From NCBI RefSeq assembly GCF_001613265.1, contig NZ_BDCA01000013.1:62001-126000 (forward strand): DNA of 64,000 bases, written 5' to 3'. Position 1 is the first letter of the stretch; each line of letters starts with the position of its first letter. This document shows, one piece after another, positions 58,979-64,000 of this stretch. Below the pieces are notes generated by a model. The model did not search any database, was not told the DNA's origin, and saw nothing but the letters and a program-made list of their open reading frames with translations. The position numbers were made by a program, and so were the translations under genes. Source of the stretch: Nocardia vermiculata NBRC 100427 (lineage in GTDB: Bacteria; Actinomycetota; Actinomycetes; Mycobacteriales; Mycobacteriaceae).

Positions 58979-60570
58979 CGTCCTTCGCGACGCAACGTGA
59001 GGACGCTGCCCTCGGCGTCGCCGGAAATATAGAGGGTGCCGTCTGGTCCGGCGGCCAGGCCCGCGAACGGTCCCTGGGGCCCGGAGAAGGGCAGCAACCC
59101 TTTGAGTGGTTTCGGCGCGACGCCCACCGGTGCGCCGACCGGCAGATCACGCGCGATCACCTCGCGGGAGCGAGTGCTCAGGTCCACGCCGACGAGCGTT
59201 TTGGCCTCGACGTCGATCAGGTAGGCCACGCCGCCGTGCACCAGCACTCCGTGCGGTTCACCGAGGCCGTCGGCGACCGTGTCGGTGGTGGATCCGTCGA
59301 TCGAGGTCAACCGTCCCGCCCCTGCTTCGGTGACCAGGCAGGTGCCGTCGGGCGCGAATGCCACGCCCATCGGCCGGTCGAGTCCGCTCGCCAGGATCTG
59401 CGTGCCACCGGAACGTACCGCGTGGACGGTGCCGGTGCCGCGATCGGCGGCAGCGACGGTGCCATCGGGGGAGACCGCCACGCCGTAGAGCTGATCGAGC
59501 TGGTCGAACAGCACCTCGTGCTCGTCGGTGGCGGGCCGGTACCGCGCGACCGACCCGTTGCCGGTGACGATGAATTCGCCGTCACCCACCGCCGTGATGC
59601 CTCGGATGTATCCGGGATAGCCGGGGTCGAAAAGCATTCCGGCTGTGCGTAGCTCACCGCCGGGTGGCAGCGCGAGCAGGAAGGTGCCGTCGGCGATGTA
59701 GAGGGTGCCGTCGGCGGCGACGGTCAGGTCCAGCGGCCAGGTGAGGCCGTCGGCGAGGGTGGAGCGGGTCTCACCGCCGGGGAGGATCTCGGTGACCGCC
59801 CCGGTGAAACCGGAGACGAACAACCGGTTTCCGATGAAGGTCAAGTTGTCCAGGCCGGGGGCGACCGTGGCCAGCACCGTGCGCTCGCCGCTACGTGGGT
59901 CGATGCGCAGCACTTCTCCGGTGGCGACCTGGGTGGAGACCAGATATCCGGCGGCGTCGAACTTCACCGCATCGGGCCCGCCGAGATCGGCCGCGACGCG
60001 TTCGGGTTCGCCACCGTCGGGGTCGATGCGCCAGATCTCGTTGCTGCCCAGTAGTGGGTAGTAGAGCTTGCCGTCGGGACCGACTTCGAGCGCGTTCGGC
60101 ATCGGCAGTCCGTCCAGCAGGATCTTCGGTGCGCCGCCCGCCGGATCCAGTTCCAGCAGTCGGCCGCCGGGCCGGCATTCGTCGACGAACAGCCGGCCTC
60201 GGTGGAAGGTGATGCCGTTGGCGCCGGGCAGGTCGTCGCGCAGCAGCCGGGTGCCGCCCTGCCGGTCGCGGATGCTGACTCGGCCGTCGTAGTACTCGGT
60301 GATGTAGAGCTCGCCGTCGGGGGAGAAGGCGATGTCGTCGGGCGCGACGATGTCGCTGCCCATTGCGCTGATCGTCTCCAGTGCGCCGCTGTCGGGGTCG
60401 AGGGCGCTGATCTGGCTGCCCGCGACCTGGGCGACATAGATCCGTCCGTCGCTGCCGGTGCGAATGCCGTTGGCCCCGAACAACCTGCTCGGCGGGGTGA
60501 GCCGCGTGAGGGTCCACCCGTCGGCGGCACGGGCGGTGGTGGTGGTCGAATAGCGCGCCGGTGCGGTCAC
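58975..60570 (-). CDS. SMP-30/gluconolactonase-like beta-propeller protein
   Basis: The protein has 531 residues from GTG 60570, chosen because GGAGG lies seven bases upstream. Repeated YWTD/NHL-like blades can be seen: GRIYVAQVAGSQISALDPDS, GELYITEYYDGRVSIRDRQG, GKLYYPLLGSNEIWRIDPDG, GTLYIADGTFLLALPPGGEL and a final GTLYISGDAEGSVL. This is about twelve blades, twice a normal 300-residue SMP-30, so it looks like two propellers in tandem. There is no signal peptide. It could hydrolyse the lactone from the Baeyer-Villiger enzyme. First gene of the nine-gene minus-strand operon. Confidence 0.82.
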   Translation of the reverse strand: MTAPARYSTTTTARAADGWTLTRLTPPSRLFGANGIRTGSDGRIYVAQVAGSQISALDPDSGALETISAMGSDIVAPDDIAFSPDGELYITEYYDGRVSIRDRQGGTRLLRDDLPGANGITFHRGRLFVDECRPGGRLLELDPAGGAPKILLDGLPMPNALEVGPDGKLYYPLLGSNEIWRIDPDGGEPERVAADLGGPDAVKFDAAGYLVSTQVATGEVLRIDPRSGERTVLATVAPGLDNLTFIGNRLFVSGFTGAVTEILPGGETRSTLADGLTWPLDLTVAADGTLYIADGTFLLALPPGGELRTAGMLFDPGYPGYIRGITAVGDGEFIVTGNGSVARYRPATDEHEVLFDQLDQLYGVAVSPDGTVAAADRGTGTVHAVRSGGTQILASGLDRPMGVAFAPDGTCLVTEAGAGRLTSIDGSTTDTVADGLGEPHGVLVHGGVAYLIDVEAKTLVGVDLSTRSREVIARDLPVGAPVGVAPKPLKGLLPFSGPQGPFAGLAAGPDGTLYISGDAEGSVLTLRREGR

Positions 60571-60674
60571 CGCGGTGCCTCCGTATCGATCGGAAACGAG
60601 CTGAAATCGCCGAATCGGTGCCGGTCCCACGCCCACGCGAGACGATGGTGATGTATGACACCTTCTCGTAAGTG

Positions 60675-60709
60675 GAGAGCGTAATTCTCACTTGGCTAAC
60701 GTGCAAGTG
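60675..60709. promoter_or_regulatory. Operator-like dyads upstream of the nine-gene operon
   Basis: GAGAG-CGTAA-TTCTC (60675-60689) has the spacing and nearly the sequence of the GAGAA-N5-TTCTC site at 34475-34489. Overlapping its end is CACTTG-N9-CAAGTG (60689-60709). Both are about 105-140 bases before the beta-propeller start. Confidence 0.5.
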
Positions 60710-60714
60710 TTGTT

Positions 60715-60728
60715 ATCTTTGTAAGGAT
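60715..60728. promoter_or_regulatory. GntR-type operator candidate, copy 1
   Basis: ATCTTTGTAAGGAT is a near-palindrome, flanked by TGTTAT (60711-60716) and ATAACA (60732-60737). It repeats, with two changes, the motif at 62867-62880 next to the GntR gene, so that regulator may control the operon starting at 60570. Confidence 0.55.
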
Positions 60729-60737
60729 TGAATAACA

Positions 60738-61141
60738 TGCGCGAGCGATCGACCATCATCTGCGGGGAGGGGCTCGCCAGTGTCTGTGGCCGGGTACCGG
60801 CGGGGCGCCGACGCACTCCTGTGGTGGAAGCGCTGCCGGTGCGAGCTATTTCGTGATCGGGCCGGCGCAGGTCATGGTGCCCCGCCCCGAGGTGGCAACC
60901 GTGGTCGAAAGGAGTCTCGATGTGGTGTCGGCAGCCCTGTCGGTGCCGTGGGCGGCATCGGTCTCTACATCACCGCATCAGGGAAGTTGACGCACTCGTG
61001 CCGACTTCCCGTCTGTGCGGTGGCCGGCTTGCCGGCCGGTCCGGTAGTGCTCGCGGTGGGTGCCTGCCTACCCGGCGCGAGGTGTACTCGGTGCATGAAA
61101 GGGGCGTGGCGGAGCCGCGGCCGGACCGGGTGGGTGAGGGG
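60738..61141. other. Intergenic region without a convincing gene
   Basis: A plus-strand GAAAGGAG with ATG at 60920 looks like a ribosome-binding site, but its frame gives Arg/Cys-rich, non-family sequence that runs antisense through the DUF4389 gene. A shorter frame from ATG 60868-60880 stops after about 38 codons. No RNA gene or repeat was identified. Confidence 0.35.
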
Positions 61142-61828
61142 TCAGTGGAAGCTTTCGTGACCCGGTGGGCGAGTGGCGATCTCGGGCTCGCGGGGCCCCT
61201 GGTCCAGCCGGAACGGAGGATAGTCGTCGCGCAGCAGGCTGGTGTAGGCCCGCACCCGCAGAATCCACCGGTTGATGCCGACGTTGAATGCGAACAGGCC
61301 GGCGGGGTAGCGGCCGGTGAACAGCAGCGCGATCGCGGCGATCAGAGTCAGGACGAACAACAGTGGCACTGTGGAGGGGCCGTCGTCGGAGGACCAGTAG
61401 GCCCCCACCAGTGCGCTCACGATCAGGTAATGCGGAATCGCGAGCAACCACCACTTGATCAGTACCAGTCCACGGTGCAGCCGCTCGGGATAGTCGATCT
61501 CGAGGTCGGCGGGGTAGTTGTCGTCGCTGCGCAGGCTGAACGGCGGGTACCGGTCGGTGCCCAGCGCCGACCACGCGTAGAACTGCACCCGCCACGTCCA
61601 GCGCAGCACTCCGACGCTGAAATCGAACAGCGCACGAGGATAACGTCCGGTGATCAGGATCGCGAAGAAGGCGATGACGGTGACCACCGCCTGCGCGATG
61701 TGCAGGAAGAACAGCACGACGTAATGCGGAATCGCGAGCAGCCACTTCACGATCCACTGCCACCGCGACAGCGCGGGGTCCAGATCACCGCGCACGCGAA
61801 CCGGATTGGGCGATGCCTCGGGTTGCAT
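61142..61828 (-). CDS. DUF4389 membrane protein
   Basis: The protein has 228 residues from ATG 61828. It is an internal duplication: WQWIVKWLLAIPHYVVLFFL with RYPRALFDFSVGVLRWTWRV in the first half, and LIKWWLLAIPHYLIVSALVG with RYPAGLFAFNVGINRWILRV in the second. Each half has two transmembrane helices and ends near a YPPF motif (DRYPPFSL, DDYPPFRL). DUF4389 proteins are of unknown function. It stands alone between the operon promoter and the GntR gene. Confidence 0.85.
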   Translation of the reverse strand: MQPEASPNPVRVRGDLDPALSRWQWIVKWLLAIPHYVVLFFLHIAQAVVTVIAFFAILITGRYPRALFDFSVGVLRWTWRVQFYAWSALGTDRYPPFSLRSDDNYPADLEIDYPERLHRGLVLIKWWLLAIPHYLIVSALVGAYWSSDDGPSTVPLLFVLTLIAAIALLFTGRYPAGLFAFNVGINRWILRVRAYTSLLRDDYPPFRLDQGPREPEIATRPPGHESFH

Positions 61829-61972
61829 AACCGCGCTCCTCTCGGCGGCGGCTCACCGCTGAGCCGCGTCGTGTGGGCACGATTGTGGCGTATCGGTCCG
61901 GTGCGTGCGGGTAATTGGCGGATCGGCGCGCGTCGCCGGGCTGCCCCGGTCGGTGTGGGACCGGGCAGGCGG

Positions 61973-62782
61973 CTACGGGCGGGGCAGGCGCGGCCCGGCG
62001 GCGATGGCCTGGCGCGCCAGGTCGGACGAGGCGTTCACGAAACCGGAGGGATACCGTTCCAGGACCACCTGCTGGGTGGCGCGCAGGTGGGCGCGGGCCA
62101 GGCGCTCGGCCTCGGAGTCGTCGCCGTCGGCGATGGCGGTGACCAGCCGCGCGTGTACTCGGGTGGCGTCGTGGGCTTGGGGTTGCGAGGGGTATTCACC
62201 GCGCTGCGACAGCGTTTCGGCCCACGCCTGTTCCTGCGCCGACCACAGTGTCACCAGGCTCGACACCACGCACCGCACGGTGGCGTTCGGGGTGAAGGCG
62301 ACGATCAGATCGTGGAATTCGCGTGCGGTGCGGGTGAATTCGACACCGTCGCCCACGACCTCGTCGCAGGCCGCGATATTGGCCTCGAGTGCCGGCACCA
62401 CCACCTCGGCGCGGTCCGGTCGGCGAGCGCATTCGGCGGCGCACAGCGGCTCCAGCATTTGCAGGGCCTGGGCCAGATCGCCCAGACCGACCCGTGCGCC
62501 CTGCAATGCCAGGCCCAGGTGGTAGGCGGCCGACGATTCGTCGGGCCGGTGCACCTCGGCACCGCCCACGTTGCCGCGCCGGACCGTCACCAGACCCTCG
62601 GTCTCGAGGATGCGCAGCGACTCCCGGATCGAGGGGTAGCTGACGCCGAACTCCCTGACCAGCTGGTCCTGCGTAGGCAGGCGGTAATCGTCGTCGCCGG
62701 ACAGGATGCGGGTGCGCAGCTCGGAGGCGACCGTTTCCGCGATGCGGCGCTGCGGTATTCGCCCGCGGCGCGCGGTCGTCAC
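61973..62782 (-). CDS. FadR-subfamily GntR regulator
   Basis: The protein has 269 residues from GTG 62782 with AAGGGA upstream; an ATG at 62854 would add 24 atypical residues. The winged helix covers about 10-75 (IAETVASELRTRILSGDDDY, LVREFGVSYPSIRESLRILE, LVTVRRGNVGGAEV). The all-helical FCD domain follows, with metal-binding-type residues in RTAREFHDLIVAFTPN and DATRVHARLVTAIADGD. The neighbours point to control of ring/acyl-CoA catabolism. A dyad lies between it and the divergent acyl-CoA dehydrogenase. Confidence 0.9.
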   Translation of the reverse strand: MTTARRGRIPQRRIAETVASELRTRILSGDDDYRLPTQDQLVREFGVSYPSIRESLRILETEGLVTVRRGNVGGAEVHRPDESSAAYHLGLALQGARVGLGDLAQALQMLEPLCAAECARRPDRAEVVVPALEANIAACDEVVGDGVEFTRTAREFHDLIVAFTPNATVRCVVSSLVTLWSAQEQAWAETLSQRGEYPSQPQAHDATRVHARLVTAIADGDDSEAERLARAHLRATQQVVLERYPSGFVNASSDLARQAIAAGPRLPRP

Positions 62783-62866
62783 GTGAACATCCCTTGCCGC
62801 CGCGTGGGCTGGCTGTGCTTCATGGACGAATTCTAACCAGTCCCTTCTTACCATTCAAATATTGCT

Positions 62867-62880
62867 ATCCTTGTGAGGAT
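62867..62880. promoter_or_regulatory. GntR-type operator candidate, copy 2
   Basis: ATCCT-TGTG-AGGAT is a 5-bp inverted repeat in the gap between the GntR gene and the acyl-CoA dehydrogenase starting at 62898. With the copy at 60715-60728 it gives the consensus ATC-Y-TTGT-R-AGGATTGAA. Autoregulation and control of both flanking genes are likely. Confidence 0.6.
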
Positions 62881-62897
62881 TGAAGTACCGTCGGAAG

Positions 62898-64000
62898 ATG
62901 GACTTCACGATGGGGGAGGTCGCCACCGAACTCCGAAAAGATTTGCGGCACTTGGTGGCCGAACACGTCCCCGCCGATTTCCTGGGGGCGTTCACCGACG
63001 ATCCCGCCGATCTGGAGGTCGCGCAGCGGTTCTGCGCGCTGCTCGCCGAACGCGGTCTCCTGTGCGCGGCATGGCCCACCGAGTTCGGCGGCCGCGGCGG
63101 TTCGGTATGGGAACAGACCGTGGTACGCGAGGAGATGTGGGCCCATCACGAACCACGCGGCGCGCAGTACATGGGCGTCAACTGGGTAGGCCCCACCTTG
63201 ATGCGGCACGGGACGCCGGAACAGCAGCGCACCCACCTGCCGCCGATCGCCCGGGGCGAGGTGATCTGGTGTCAGGGATTCAGCGAACCCGAAGCCGGTT
63301 CGGATCTGGCCTCGCTGCGCACCAGCGCCCGCCGCGACGAGCGCGGCTGGCTGGTGAACGGGCAGAAGATCTGGACCTCGTACGCGACCATGGCGCAATG
63401 GTGTTTCCTGCTGGCACGCACCTCCACCGGGGAGCGTAAACAGCAGGGGCTCACCATTTTCCTGGTGCCGATGTCCGCGCCCGGCATCACGGTGCGCCCG
63501 ATTCGCGCCATGATGGGCCCGCACCATCTCAACGAGGTGTTCTTCGACGATCTGCGCGTCACCGAGGCCGATGTGCTGGGCGCGGTCGGCGAGGGCTGGA
63601 AGGTGGTGCAGGAGGTGCTGGCCTTCGAACGAGTCGGCATCGCCCGCTATGCCCGGTGTGAACGCCTGCTGCAGGCCGCTCCGCGGGTACTGGGTGCGCA
63701 GTGGGACACCGTGCCCGCCGAACTCCGGGGCCGGTGGGCACGCATGCTCGTGCACTGCCGGCGCGCGCGGCTGCTCGCCTACCGGGTGGTCGCGCTGCAG
63801 AGCGAGGACCGGGTGGCTCCCGGTGACGCCGCCGCCTACCGCATCGCGGTGACCACCCTCGACCAGGACAGTGCCGAGGTGCTGAGCGAACTCGTCGATC
63901 AGCTGGGCCCCGACCTCGAACCGGTCCCGGCCCGGCGGCAGTGGTTCCGGCGCGCGGTGGCCGATCACTGGCGGTATTCACAGGCCGCGACGATCGCATC
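62898..64000 (+). CDS. Acyl-CoA dehydrogenase 5 (3' end outside window)
   Basis: The frame from ATG 62898 is open to the window edge, 367 codons, and typical members have about 380-400. N-terminal helices include TELRKDLRHLVAEHVPADFL. FAD/acyl motifs are VIWCQGFSEPEAGSDLASLR (GFSEP-AGSDLA) and WLVNGQKIWTSYATMAQWCF. The C-terminal part is diverged: the R-GT-EI end is not in the window. The style matches the heteromeric FadE partner at 29436. Divergent from the GntR gene with the operator between them. Confidence 0.9.
   Translation, partial: MDFTMGEVATELRKDLRHLVAEHVPADFLGAFTDDPADLEVAQRFCALLAERGLLCAAWPTEFGGRGGSVWEQTVVREEMWAHHEPRGAQYMGVNWVGPTLMRHGTPEQQRTHLPPIARGEVIWCQGFSEPEAGSDLASLRTSARRDERGWLVNGQKIWTSYATMAQWCFLLARTSTGERKQQGLTIFLVPMSAPGITVRPIRAMMGPHHLNEVFFDDLRVTEADVLGAVGEGWKVVQEVLAFERVGIARYARCERLLQAAPRVLGAQWDTVPAELRGRWARMLVHCRRARLLAYRVVALQSEDRVAPGDAAAYRIAVTTLDQDSAEVLSELVDQLGPDLEPVPARRQWFRRAVADHWRYSQAATIA

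Noticed and set aside
60920..62836. A 638-codon plus-strand frame with a good-looking ribosome-binding site
   Set aside because: It runs antisense through the DUF4389 and GntR genes and has no protein-like pattern.
1..64000. CRISPR arrays, tRNA or rRNA genes, complete insertion sequences
   Set aside because: No regularly spaced repeats, no tRNA-like cloverleaf sequence and no full transposase with terminal repeats were seen.

Overview
The window is about 64 kb of high-GC actinobacterial DNA, most likely from Nocardia or a close relative in the Mycobacteriales. The pointers are a small Lsr2 nucleoid protein, two candidate F420-type oxidoreductases (a Ddn-like protein and a luciferase-like monooxygenase), tandem IdeR-like iron boxes before a bacterioferritin operon, many acyl-CoA dehydrogenases, a CYP157/CYP154-type P450 pair, and frequent GTG starts with ATGA/TGATG gene overlaps. 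This placement is inference from gene content only.

Layout. (1) 1-4220: an MFS exporter cut by the window edge, divergent from an XRE-cupin regulator; then an HxlR regulator divergent from two overlapping imine-reductase-like dehydrogenases, with a perfect inverted repeat between them. (2) 4221-6106: a graveyard of broken genes: a methyltransferase tail, a GntR/UTRA tail, a GNAT acetyltransferase frameshifted at a run of six G, a DinB/DUF664 tail and the 3' end of an IS5-type transposase. (3) 6115-10625: Ddn-like nitroreductase, a conserved hypothetical, lsr2, a YkvA/DUF1232 protein, an alpha/beta hydrolase, a small membrane protein and a VapBC-type toxin-antitoxin pair. (4) 10919-17334: a four-gene catabolic operon (amidohydrolase, flavin monooxygenase, FAD-linked oxidase, CocE hydrolase) convergent with a double-length Lrp/AsnC regulator. 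(5) 17425-24415: envelope and signalling genes (DUF3533-like and DUF4173-like membrane proteins, a two-component system, RDD protein) and a TetR/LLM pair around a 24-bp perfect palindrome. (6) 24537-28356: a cobalamin riboswitch followed by a BtuF-BtuC-BtuD-type transporter and a FhuF-like [2Fe-2S] protein.

(7) 28476-41419 and 48489-64000 form the main feature: a very large catabolic locus. It holds five acyl-CoA dehydrogenases, two Rieske oxygenase alpha subunits, a Baeyer-Villiger monooxygenase, four SDRs, a ThDP enzyme, an aldehyde dehydrogenase, a TauD-type dioxygenase, an SMP-30-type beta-propeller, two carboxymuconolactone-decarboxylase-like proteins, a type III CoA-transferase, an enoyl-CoA hydratase, a thiolase, an amidohydrolase and a SnoaL-like protein. 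The content fits hydroxylation of a cyclic or alicyclic substrate, oxidation to a ketone, Baeyer-Villiger insertion to an ester or lactone, hydrolysis, aldehyde oxidation, CoA activation and beta-oxidation. The substrate cannot be read from the sequence. Two operator-like motifs recur across the locus: GAGAA-N5-TTCTC at the divergent promoter near 34.5 kb and at the promoter near 60.7 kb, and ATC-Y-TTGT-R-AGGAT near 60.7 kb and before the GntR gene near 62.9 kb. This suggests that the pieces are co-regulated.

(8) The two halves of the locus are separated by housekeeping and specialised genes at 41481-47860: bfd-bfr under tandem IdeR-like boxes, a lipoprotein serine hydrolase, a baeRF protein, and the P450 pair whose CYP157-like member lacks the ExxR motif. 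No tRNA, rRNA or CRISPR array was seen.
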